A DNA stretch of 32,063 bases from a virus. Each line of letters begins with the position of its first letter. The stretch's first letter is position 1. The stretch covers positions 1 through 32,063 of IMG/VR virus record IMGVR_UViG_3300025109_000039; one strand, written 5' to 3'. Below the pieces are notes generated by a model that saw only the letters and a program-made list of their open reading frames with translations, had not been told where the DNA came from and made no database searches. Shown in pieces: positions 15,542 to 22,856 of this stretch. Both the position numbers and the translations under genes were made by a program.

Positions 15542-17286
15542 TGTTCACCTCCTGCTGATTGCTCTGGTTGTGCGGGACGAAACCCTCGACCCACCGACCC
15601 CATGATTCTTTCCGCTGCGTCTCTCGGAAGATTGAAGAACTCGGACAGCATCGACAGGCCCGCGTCTCGGGGCAGGGTGCCCTCTGCCACGCTCTGAACG
15701 ATGGTCATCGCTGCGACGACCTGAGCGCCGTTGAGGGCGGTGTCCGCGAGCTTCTCTTCGGCTGGCGCGCTCTCTGTCTCTGCGACGTCTCCTGCTTCAT
15801 CCTCGCCGCCCTCAGCCTGCTCCTCGACTCCGGTCGTGACAGAGACACCACGCAGGGCGGCGCTCTCCGCTTGGACGCGCTCGAGCCACGAGGCAGCCTC
15901 GTCTCGGGTCCATCCAGGATTCTCGGCGATGACGACATCGACGATGGAGCGGGTGCCGAGTTCAAGTCCCGCCCGAGCTTCGGCGATGCGCGCAGTGCGC
16001 TCGTCTGTCGTCAGCGGGATCTGGCTGTACCGAAGATTCCACCCGACATCTGGGAACGACTCGCCCTCGTATCGATTGCAGAGACTCGCAGCGAGAGCGA
16101 GGACGCGACGGTCGCCCGCCTCCATCTGAGGCATCAGCGCCTGCTGCCGCTCTCGCACTGCTTCGCGCTTCAAGCTGATAGCGTAGCCGCTCTGGGAGCC
16201 TGTCTGCTGAATGTCTGCGGGACTGATGCCAGCAGAGATGAGCGAGCGTTGTTCGTAGGCGTCAATGGCAAGCTGGAGGTTCGAGGGGTCGGAGCCTGCG
16301 CTCCATTGCAGCGCTTGCACCGAGCCAGCTCCCTCGCTGTCAATCATCAGCATGGTGGTCGGGTCTGCTGCGACTTCTCGTCTCGATGACCTGTTGCCGC
16401 CCTTCGTAGCGGTGCCCCTGATGATGCCGTTCGCCAGCCCGCGTATTGGGTGGGACGCATCCCGCACGCAGTAGTTCCAGAAGGTCCAGAGCGTCGCGAC
16501 AGTCAACGTGGCTTCGACCATCTCCTTGCCGGTGTACGCATCCCACAGGCTGTCGCCGCCTCCCTCTGCGTGGTAGAGGACGTACGGGATGACAGGCTTG
16601 CTGTCGACGACGTACGGGTATGCGCTGCCCGAGAAGTCGCCGCCGAGGACTTGCTCGGTGATGTCTGTCGCCTTGTCGAGTCTCGCGCCGTCAGGCAGGA
16701 CGACCCGATAGCTCGGCTCGTCTCTGATGTCGAGGACGTCCCACGTCCAGCGAGCCTCCTCCTTGCCCTTGATGGTCAACGTCCTGATGCGCGCCTCGAT
16801 GATTGCGCTCGGGTCGTTCGGTCGGTCGGGCGTCGCTGCGGCCCATACCATGTCAGACGGCACGACACGGAACTGGAGCCCGTCGTCGGGTACATACGCA
16901 ACACGCACGAGCGACTCCCGCATGCCGACCACCTGTCGCTGGTTGCGACCGAGTACGGGCCACAGCTCAGCAGCTCGGAGCTTGTTCGAGAAGTCTGCGA
17001 CCTTGTCCTCGTTCGCGTCAGCATGCTCGATGGTGGGTGGCTTGCCGTACAGTCGCGACATCTGGTCGACGATGGAGCGGAACAGGTTCCGAGTCTGGTC
17101 GCGGTACCCGAGCCTGGCCGCTGTACCTTCTGCGAAGAACTCAGCGACGCGCTCGTCGAGGTCACGACGCCACCATCCTTCGATGATGCGACGACGCAGA
17201 CGAGAGTGGGCGCGCCGCTTCTCGTCTTCGTTGTCAGGCAGAGGAGGTCGCTGCTGCTGCGGTCTAGGGTCGTTGGTATGAGCCAT
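15538..17286 (-). CDS. Portal protein
   Basis: 582 residues, right after the large terminase and ahead of scaffold and capsid. It has the features of SPP1/HK97-type portals: an N-terminal helical region (NLFRSIVDQMSRLYGKPPTI), a central strand-rich wing, VIPYVLYHAEGGGDSLWDAY, and the QRSLISAGISPADIQQTGSQ segment with SGYAISLKREA, the usual stem/tunnel region. The C-terminus is acidic and low complexity (VEEQAEGGEDEAGDVAETES) and then forms helices. It makes the dodecameric ring through which DNA enters and leaves the head. AAGGTGA precedes the start. Confidence 0.88.
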   Translation of the reverse strand: MAHTNDPRPQQQRPPLPDNEDEKRRAHSRLRRRIIEGWWRRDLDERVAEFFAEGTAARLGYRDQTRNLFRSIVDQMSRLYGKPPTIEHADANEDKVADFSNKLRAAELWPVLGRNQRQVVGMRESLVRVAYVPDDGLQFRVVPSDMVWAAATPDRPNDPSAIIEARIRTLTIKGKEEARWTWDVLDIRDEPSYRVVLPDGARLDKATDITEQVLGGDFSGSAYPYVVDSKPVIPYVLYHAEGGGDSLWDAYTGKEMVEATLTVATLWTFWNYCVRDASHPIRGLANGIIRGTATKGGNRSSRREVAADPTTMLMIDSEGAGSVQALQWSAGSDPSNLQLAIDAYEQRSLISAGISPADIQQTGSQSGYAISLKREAVRERQQALMPQMEAGDRRVLALAASLCNRYEGESFPDVGWNLRYSQIPLTTDERTARIAEARAGLELGTRSIVDVVIAENPGWTRDEAASWLERVQAESAALRGVSVTTGVEEQAEGGEDEAGDVAETESAPAEEKLADTALNGAQVVAAMTIVQSVAEGTLPRDAGLSMLSEFFNLPRDAAERIMGSVGRGFRPAQPEQSAGGEQ

Positions 17287-17292
17287 GCGGGG

Positions 17293-18639
17293 TCACCTTA
17301 CACGGAGAGACTGGATGCCTCCAGCGCGAGTGTCAAGGAAGGAGCGCCCGATGTAGCGTGCCGCATCGAGAGCGTGGGAGAGGTCTTTGTTTTTCTGGTC
17401 GCCGCCAGGCCCGCGCCAATGACGGAAGCTCTCGACGAGATTCGAGCAGCGCGGATGGATACGCATGTCCCCCTTCACCATGGCGGCGTGAAGGAGACGG
17501 CTCGTGTAGACAACGCTGCCGGGTCCCTTGCGTGCTGGCTTGATGCGAAAGGGCGGCGAGTGTTCGGGGTAGCCCGAGAGCGTCGCGATGCTCTCTGTCA
17601 AGAGCGTGTTGATCGCGTACCCTGCCTGGGACTTGCCTGCTGAGTTCGTATCACCTCGAGCTTCGTCGACCGCTTCTGGCCCGACGCCAGCGCGCTCGAG
17701 CATGGCGACAATGCCGAGCGCGTCTGCTTCGATGCCTGTCTTGCCTTGCGAGACGTACTCATCGAGGAAGTACACCTTCGGTCGCCTCGGGTCACGCTCG
17801 AAGGCGCAGAGCAGGGCGACCTCTCGACCGACGTCTTCGCCGTGGTCGATGCCGAGCCCTATCTGCAACTCTCTGTCCGGCAACTCGTCGCTGACCATGT
17901 CGTCGTCGAACGCTGCGAAGTAGCGGTCGGGCGTGACACCATCCCAGTCGCCATAGATGACCTGCGGGCGTTGGCTAGGCAGGCACACTGCGATGGCCTC
18001 GTCGACTTGCTCTTGTGTCATCCACGGACATGCCTTCGTCGACAGTGCGAAGTGCGTCTCGCTGATGACTCCCGTCTCGACGACTTCACGCAGCCAGTCG
18101 ACAGGGCGACCGATGGGCGTGAGTGTCATGTACAGGCAGCCGCCTGTCTGCACGAGACGAGAGACGCTCTCCGCGTACATCTCAGGCGGGGGCACCTCAT
18201 CCATCCAGCAGAGGTCGAGAGTCGCTGATGCGAGCGCCAGGCGAGCCTGCTCGCTCGTCACGAAGACGACGCGGCTGCCGTTGATGAAGGTGACAGTCGA
18301 GTGCTTGAAGCCTCGAGTCGGATGGAACGTGCAGTCGGGCACCAGTACGCCATTCGGTATCATGTCGAAGACCTTTGCCTGCACGACGACCGATTGCTTG
18401 AAGCTATGGCAGACGACTCGAGCTTCGATGGGTGCGGGCGGGACGTCTTGATAGGGGTGCACACCGAGACAGCGGCACACCGTCTCATAGGCTGCGGCGA
18501 GCGTCTTGCCTGACTGCGACGGCGCACGCAGCAGACGGAAGCGAGCGTCGCTCTCGAGGAAGGCGCGATGAGGCGGGCCGGGTTCGTAGCGTGCAAGCGG
18601 CGACGCTCGCAGTCGACGCAGAGCCGATGCCGCTGTCAT
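17293..18639 (-). CDS. terL: Terminase large subunit
   Basis: 448 residues, standard length. The ATPase domain has Walker A APSQSGKT (residues 39-46), Walker B LCWMDE (143-148, with the catalytic Glu) and motif III TLTP (172-175). The RNase H-like nuclease domain carries acidic residues at D265 (GIDHGED), the DEARGD region (about 325-330) and D419/D425 (KDLSHALDAARY). It overlaps the small subunit by 4 nt. It cuts the concatemer and drives DNA into the procapsid; with circularly permuted ends, headful packaging is the natural inference. Confidence 0.95.
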   Translation of the reverse strand: MTAASALRRLRASPLARYEPGPPHRAFLESDARFRLLRAPSQSGKTLAAAYETVCRCLGVHPYQDVPPAPIEARVVCHSFKQSVVVQAKVFDMIPNGVLVPDCTFHPTRGFKHSTVTFINGSRVVFVTSEQARLALASATLDLCWMDEVPPPEMYAESVSRLVQTGGCLYMTLTPIGRPVDWLREVVETGVISETHFALSTKACPWMTQEQVDEAIAVCLPSQRPQVIYGDWDGVTPDRYFAAFDDDMVSDELPDRELQIGLGIDHGEDVGREVALLCAFERDPRRPKVYFLDEYVSQGKTGIEADALGIVAMLERAGVGPEAVDEARGDTNSAGKSQAGYAINTLLTESIATLSGYPEHSPPFRIKPARKGPGSVVYTSRLLHAAMVKGDMRIHPRCSNLVESFRHWRGPGGDQKNKDLSHALDAARYIGRSFLDTRAGGIQSLRVR

Positions 18640-19076
18640 TCGCCCACCTGTATCTCTCGCAGTCGTTCGACCTCATCGACTGACAGATCGCCTGCCAGCT
18701 CCTCGAGCAACTGCTGACGCGTCAGCGCGCCGATGTGGTCGTCGACCTTCTGCGGGGTGGGTGCGTCTGCTCCGGTGATGCGCGCTTCGAGATGCAGCAT
18801 CGACGCGAGCGGCCCCATGCGACCCGTTGCCAGGCATGCGCGCTGATGCCCTCGCAGTCGACCGAGGAACTCTGCTCGTCGACGCTCGAGCGGCTCGCCG
18901 TCCAGCTCCTCTCGATAGACATCGACGAGGTCTGCCTTGTAGCGGTCGACAGTACGAACAGAGACACCGAACTCCGCAGACAGGGCGCGCTTCAATTGAA
19001 GCGACCAACCCCGCTCTCCGATAGCTCTCTCGAGTACGGCGATGCGCCTGTATCTCTCTGTCTTCGATGTTCCCAC
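18636..19076 (-). CDS. terS: Terminase small subunit
   Basis: 146 residues directly upstream of the large subunit. The N-terminal part has a helix-turn-helix (EFGVSVRTVDRYKADL, about residues 35-50), then a charged helix-rich oligomerisation region and an acidic C-terminus. The start is a GTG with AAGGAG 4 nt upstream, chosen over later ATGs. It recognises the packaging site; no pac site could be identified in the sequence. Confidence 0.85.
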   Translation of the reverse strand: MGTSKTERYRRIAVLERAIGERGWSLQLKRALSAEFGVSVRTVDRYKADLVDVYREELDGEPLERRRAEFLGRLRGHQRACLATGRMGPLASMLHLEARITGADAPTPQKVDDHIGALTRQQLLEELAGDLSVDEVERLREIQVGE

Positions 19077-19112
19077 TGCGCTCCTTATAGCGTCCCTATC
19101 CTGACGACGACG

Positions 19113-19529
19113 CTACCACCCGACACGTATCTCGACGCGAGGAGATTCGTCGCCAGCGCAGAACAAGGCGATGCAGTCAATCGACCAGACGCTCTTGTCG
19201 TCTCGGTATATCCCTGCCTTCTGCGCTGCGTCCAGCACTGCCTTCGCGACGTTGTCGATGTCCGGCTTCTGACAATACGGCTCCCGCCCCATCGGCTTTG
19301 TCTTCCATATCATGCGCTGGGGGCGCGGGAACAGGGCAAGAATTCCGACACTGATGGGGCAGTCGAGCGGTGCTTGTAGCCAGGTGTCCATCAGTGTCGA
19401 CGCCGCTACCGCCTCCCACTGCGCTGTCTTCTTCGGCGTGTACGTTCGCACGAAGCCAGCTCGAGCAGTCGCTCTCGGTCGTCCCTTGCCTATCGGTGGT
19501 CCCGGTATCGTTGCGCGCCATTCGTTCAT
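19113..19529 (-). CDS. rusA: RusA-family Holliday junction resolvase
   Basis: 138 residues. It has the RusA signature: GKGRPRATARAGFVRTYTPK near the N-terminus (about residues 14-33), KPDIDN (88-93) with two catalytic Asp, then YRDDKSVW (108-115) with a third. These match the acidic triad of E. coli RusA. It resolves Holliday junctions and branched DNA before packaging. ATG overlaps the upstream methyltransferase stop (ATGA). All catalytic residues are present. Confidence 0.93.
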   Translation of the reverse strand: MNEWRATIPGPPIGKGRPRATARAGFVRTYTPKKTAQWEAVAASTLMDTWLQAPLDCPISVGILALFPRPQRMIWKTKPMGREPYCQKPDIDNVAKAVLDAAQKAGIYRDDKSVWSIDCIALFCAGDESPRVEIRVGW

Positions 19530-20944
19530 GGCTTACGAAAATGGAACATGGGCTCGGACGCAACTTCGTCGAGCTGATTCGCTCCGAATCGTCGAGTCAA
19601 TGGGAAGCGCTCGGTGCCTACATGCTCGAAGCCAGCAGCGAGAGCGGCTTCGACGACGGGACCTTCGAGCGGGACTGTCGTGCCTGCGATGTTGACGTCT
19701 GCGATGTTGACAATCGACAGAGAGCCGCTCCGAAGCGCTGCGAACTGTAGCGCAAGGACAGGCTCGAGGAAGCCCTCGACCCATTCGTCTGGTGTCTTGT
19801 ATCGAATCCACGACTGCGTTGGCTCGTCGCAGTAATGCTCCTTCGAGAAGTATGGCGGGCTCGTGAACGCGAAGTCGCACGAGTCGCGCACCTCATCGGC
19901 CGGGACATCCTCTGCTGGCAGGTTGATGAGTTCGACGCTGTCGTCGAAGCCGAGCTCGCTCGTCATCTGCACGTTGCCCGCGTGCGTCTCGACGCTCGGG
20001 TCGATGCCGATGTACCGCTTGACGTTGTTCGCAGCGAAGAACCCGACGAGCCTCCCACCGTAGCCTGTCGACGTATCGAGTACCGTCCCGCCCTCGGGAC
20101 AGTGTCGTCGGTACATCATCATCGCGACAGCGGGTCGGAAGTTCGCGCACGCTTGCGCGCCTCGAGTCAGCGAGAGCGTGCCGTATACGCCCGCCGGAAT
20201 CTTGCCTCCATACTCCAGCACCAGCTCGAGCGACTGTCGCAGCCAGGCGTCTTCCTCGAACGCTTCAGCGGGTGCCCGCTTGCCCTTCACGGTCGCATGG
20301 AAGCGGTGCGGGTGGTAGGTGTCTGCGACGTGGTAGCCGAGGTTCGAGTTGCGCCACCCGTCGCTCTCCTCGAGCGCTGACAACTTGTTGATTTCCTGCA
20401 TCGAGACATGGAGTGCGAGCTTGCGATACGGGAACCCGGTCGCCCTGAAGTAGTCGAACGCAGCGTCGACGACGTCGCTGTCTGCGAACGGTCGCGGCTG
20501 CCCCGGCTCTGCTTCGACGGGGAGGGCTTCGCCTAGCAGCGACGCAACCTCTTGAGCATCGAAGCCAGCCAGCAGCGCGTCGTCTTCGTCCAGCCTGCTC
20601 AGGATGCTTGCCAACGCATCATCGTCCCAGCTCGCTGCTTCGCTTAACTTGTTGTCAGCGAGCGCGAGCAGCGCACTGTCAGCAGGGTCGAGGTCCATGT
20701 ACCGCACTGGCACCTTCGTCAAGCCGAGCCGCTGCGCTGCCTTCAGCCTGGTATGCCCGGCGATGACCATGCCGTCTGCCTTGCGTGCGACGATGGGCGC
20801 GGCGAAGCCGAAGCGCTTGATGGAGTTCGCGACTCCCTCGACTGCGTCGTCGTTGTCTCGAGGGTTGTCAGCCCACGGCATCAGCACGCTCGCATCTTCC
20901 CACGTCGCAGCGCTGTCTAGTGCTTTTTCTTTTCCTTTGGACAT
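19526..20944 (-). CDS. ParB-like domain fused to DNA methyltransferase
   Basis: 472 residues. The N-terminal ParB/Srx-type domain has the GHTRLKAA motif (about residues 63-70) inside VIAGHTRLKAAQRLGL. The C-terminal half is a Rossmann-type methyltransferase: DTSTGYGGR (about 290-298) is the AdoMet-binding motif and TSPPYF (361-366) is the catalytic (S/D)PPY-type motif of N6-adenine/N4-cytosine enzymes. A region of about 150 residues in between is unassigned. ParB-MTase fusions are known in phages. It is the first gene of the minus-strand unit, next to the divergent promoter region, with AAGGGA 7 nt before its ATG. Likely role: modification of phage DNA; the target sequence is unknown. Confidence 0.85.
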   Translation of the reverse strand: MSKGKEKALDSAATWEDASVLMPWADNPRDNDDAVEGVANSIKRFGFAAPIVARKADGMVIAGHTRLKAAQRLGLTKVPVRYMDLDPADSALLALADNKLSEAASWDDDALASILSRLDEDDALLAGFDAQEVASLLGEALPVEAEPGQPRPFADSDVVDAAFDYFRATGFPYRKLALHVSMQEINKLSALEESDGWRNSNLGYHVADTYHPHRFHATVKGKRAPAEAFEEDAWLRQSLELVLEYGGKIPAGVYGTLSLTRGAQACANFRPAVAMMMYRRHCPEGGTVLDTSTGYGGRLVGFFAANNVKRYIGIDPSVETHAGNVQMTSELGFDDSVELINLPAEDVPADEVRDSCDFAFTSPPYFSKEHYCDEPTQSWIRYKTPDEWVEGFLEPVLALQFAALRSGSLSIVNIADVNIAGTTVPLEGPVVEAALAAGFEHVGTERFPLTRRFGANQLDEVASEPMFHFRKP

Positions 20945-21044
20945 GTTTCGTTCCCTTGCGTCTTCGTGTATCGTGCGAGCGGCGCTTCTGCGTCGAATCG
21001 AATCGTACCGAGGACGTGCCGCGTCCGCAACTCAAGGAGACACG
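20945..21044. promoter_or_regulatory. Divergent promoter region between the two transcription units
   Basis: This 100-base gap separates genes transcribed away from each other, so it should hold promoters for both. It carries TCGAA repeated in tandem around 20993-21003 and a GGACG/CGTCC inverted repeat near 21012-21026, just before the AAGGAG SD of the plus-strand HTH gene. No clear -35/-10 pair stands out in either direction. Confidence 0.45.
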
Positions 21045-21278
21045 ATGGAACCCCGAGACATTCTGAACACGGAAGAGGGAGCGCAACTGCTTCGGATGAG
21101 CAAGGCGAAGCTGCGAGAGTTGGCGAACGACGGCGAGCTGCCAGCGTTCAGAGTCGGCAATCGTCTGCGGTATCGACGCTGCGACTTGCTCTTATGGGTC
21201 GAGGAACAAGCGCTTGCGAACGTCGACAGAGAGCGCACCCACGGCGACGACGCAATCGACTATGGGCAGCTCCCCTAA
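21045..21278 (+). CDS. Excisionase-like HTH DNA-binding protein
   Basis: 77 residues: ILNTEEGAQLLRMSKAKLRE, then LANDGELPAFRVGNRLRYRR, closely follow the pattern of the excisionase/HTH_17 family (helix-turn-helix plus wing with G-x-R-x-R-F/Y). The ATG at 21045 has AAGGAG 5 nt upstream; the longer open frame to the left is only the shadow of the methyltransferase gene. It is the first gene of the early unit. No integrase is present, so a role as transcription or replication regulator is more likely than excision. Overlaps the next gene by one base (TAATG). Confidence 0.82.
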   Translation: MEPRDILNTEEGAQLLRMSKAKLRELANDGELPAFRVGNRLRYRRCDLLLWVEEQALANVDRERTHGDDAIDYGQLP

Positions 21279-22159
21279 TGCCCCGAACTCGCCTCATCAA
21301 TCCCAGCTTTTTCCTACATGAAGACCTCGGCCGCTGCACCGCCCACGCTCGTCTGCTGTTCGTCGCACTCTGGACGCAGGCAGACAAGCTGGGACGACTG
21401 CGCTGGCTGCCCCTCAAGGTACATGGCGAGTCGTTCCCGCACGAGCCCGAGGTCAACGTCATCCACTTGGCGCAGGAACTCGTCGCTGCTGGCGTGTTGA
21501 GTATCTACGAAGCGTCCGGTCGACTGTACGCGCACCTGCCAGGCTTCAAGACATGGCAGCGACCGCATCGCAACGAGCAGCCGTCTGCGTGTCCTGCTCC
21601 CCCTGACGAGATGCTCGTCGACGACTCTCTCGACCTGCTGACAATGGAGTCTCGAAGACAGCGACTCGCGACAAAGGACAACCAAGGGACAACCAAAGGC
21701 AGTCACTATACCGTATTACCGTATACCGATAACCGTATGCCGTTATCTAGTCCATCTTCCTCTATGGAGGAAGATTCAGCGCAACGACGTCGAAGCGACG
21801 TCCCTGACGCTGCGCCGTCCAAACCTCGAGTCGTGATGAAGACTCCAACTGGCGACGACACGCTCGACTTCCTGCTCGAGACGTGGCCGACGCTGCTCGG
21901 GAAGCACGAGACACTGGAGCGCTGGCTTGCAACGAGTCGCGATGCCTTCCCCGGTATCGACCTACTCGCAGAGGCGCGCCGAGCGTCAGCATGGCAGCTC
22001 GGCAATCCAGCGAACAAGAAACGACAGGTACGCGCCTTCCTGACTCGATGGTGGGGCAAGGCGCAAGACAACGGGCCGCGAGCTGCGACGAAGCAGTCGA
22101 GCAGCGCAAGCAACGACGACGCCATAGCGATGGCGAGAAGTCTAGGAGCGAAGATATGA
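21278..22159 (+). CDS. Replication initiation-like (winged-helix) protein
   Basis: 293 residues. The N-terminus (LINPSFFLHEDLGRCTAHAR, then LLFVALWTQADKLGRLRWLP, SIYEASGRLYAHLPGFKTWQ and RPHRNEQPS) is the pattern of phage replisome-organiser proteins, whose winged-helix domain binds origin DNA. A serine-rich linker (about 130-190) follows, then a helical domain containing WWGKAQDNGPRA near the end. It sits beside a possible loader gene, as O and P do in lambda-type phages. Start shares one base with the upstream stop. Later translated frames to its left are shadow. Confidence 0.78.
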   Translation: MPRTRLINPSFFLHEDLGRCTAHARLLFVALWTQADKLGRLRWLPLKVHGESFPHEPEVNVIHLAQELVAAGVLSIYEASGRLYAHLPGFKTWQRPHRNEQPSACPAPPDEMLVDDSLDLLTMESRRQRLATKDNQGTTKGSHYTVLPYTDNRMPLSSPSSSMEEDSAQRRRSDVPDAAPSKPRVVMKTPTGDDTLDFLLETWPTLLGKHETLERWLATSRDAFPGIDLLAEARRASAWQLGNPANKKRQVRAFLTRWWGKAQDNGPRAATKQSSSASNDDAIAMARSLGAKI

Positions 22160-22719
22160 CAGCCGAAGCACGAGCGAGACTCATCAGCGCACACCTCGAA
22201 GCAGTCAGCAGGGGCCGCTCTCCGACCGCTGAACAGGTCGGCATCTGGTTGCGCGAACTCGAAGACATCCCACTCGAAGACCTCGACGACACGATTCGCC
22301 TGGCGCGTCGACATCATGCCGAGCAGACAGACAAGGGCAAGCGATGGGGGAAGCTGACACCCGACGACGTGCTGCACTCATACAAGGCAGAGCGCAAGGT
22401 CGTCGAGGAGACACCCCACAATCCCGACTGCCAGCATCGCTGCGACGACGGGCTCGTCTCGATGCGAGATGACAAGGGGCTGGACTATGCGGTGCGCTGC
22501 GTCTGCTTCGCTGGTCAGTCGTGGGACAAGCATCCGACATTCGGCAAGCGCTGTCCGAACGTCGAACAAGCGCTCGAGCAGCTCGGGTGGACGCTCGTCA
22601 AGCAAGTCTCGACGATGCCAGCGAGTCATGGCGAGTGGTTGGAGAAGCGCACTCGGCAAGTCGGGTTCGCACGAGCATCGAACGAGTACCGGGAGTGGAT
22701 GGATGCTAGGGAACCGTGA
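22156..22719 (+). CDS. Replication-associated protein of unknown type (possible helicase-loader analogue)
   Basis: 187 residues, ATG at 22156 overlapping the initiator stop (ATGA) with AGGAG 8 nt upstream. N-terminal helices (LEAVSRGRSPTAEQVGIWLR) are followed by a Cys/His cluster: PDCQHRCDDG (about residues 95-104) and RCVCF, which could bind zinc. No Walker motif is present, so it is not a DnaC-type ATPase. Position after the initiator suggests it helps load the host helicase, but this is inference. Confidence 0.6.
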   Translation: MTAEARARLISAHLEAVSRGRSPTAEQVGIWLRELEDIPLEDLDDTIRLARRHHAEQTDKGKRWGKLTPDDVLHSYKAERKVVEETPHNPDCQHRCDDGLVSMRDDKGLDYAVRCVCFAGQSWDKHPTFGKRCPNVEQALEQLGWTLVKQVSTMPASHGEWLEKRTRQVGFARASNEYREWMDAREP

Positions 22720-22856
22720 AGGCTGTCAAGGATATGTAAACAATCCGTCACAATCCGCACGGTTTTGTGGTGTTTCGGCACTTTTCGCGCCGTTTCCGCT
22801 ATATATAAGACATGAGCAACGAACAACAACGAGACAACAGCGAAGGAATCTCGAAC
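22720..22856 (+). promoter_or_regulatory. AT-rich promoter-like region with tandem repeat
   Basis: Coding pressure ends at 22719. The gap contains CACAATCCG-type direct repeats (about 22739-22759), T-rich runs, and TATATATAA (22800-22808), a clear -10-like element in GC-rich DNA. A transcript would start near 22812-22816. An ATG at 22812 has no SD and would be leaderless or nearly so; the ATG at 22857 has AAGGAA 8 nt upstream and is preferred. No convincing -35 box is seen. Confidence 0.5.

Noticed and set aside
16450-17643. Plus-strand ORF of 397 residues
   Set aside because: Crosses the portal-terminase boundary on the opposite strand; both real genes have clear motifs.
20966-21277. N-terminal extension of the replication initiator
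   Set aside because: The open frame continues left, but it overlaps the HTH gene, which has a strong SD and a family match; the ATG at 21278 is coupled by TAATG.
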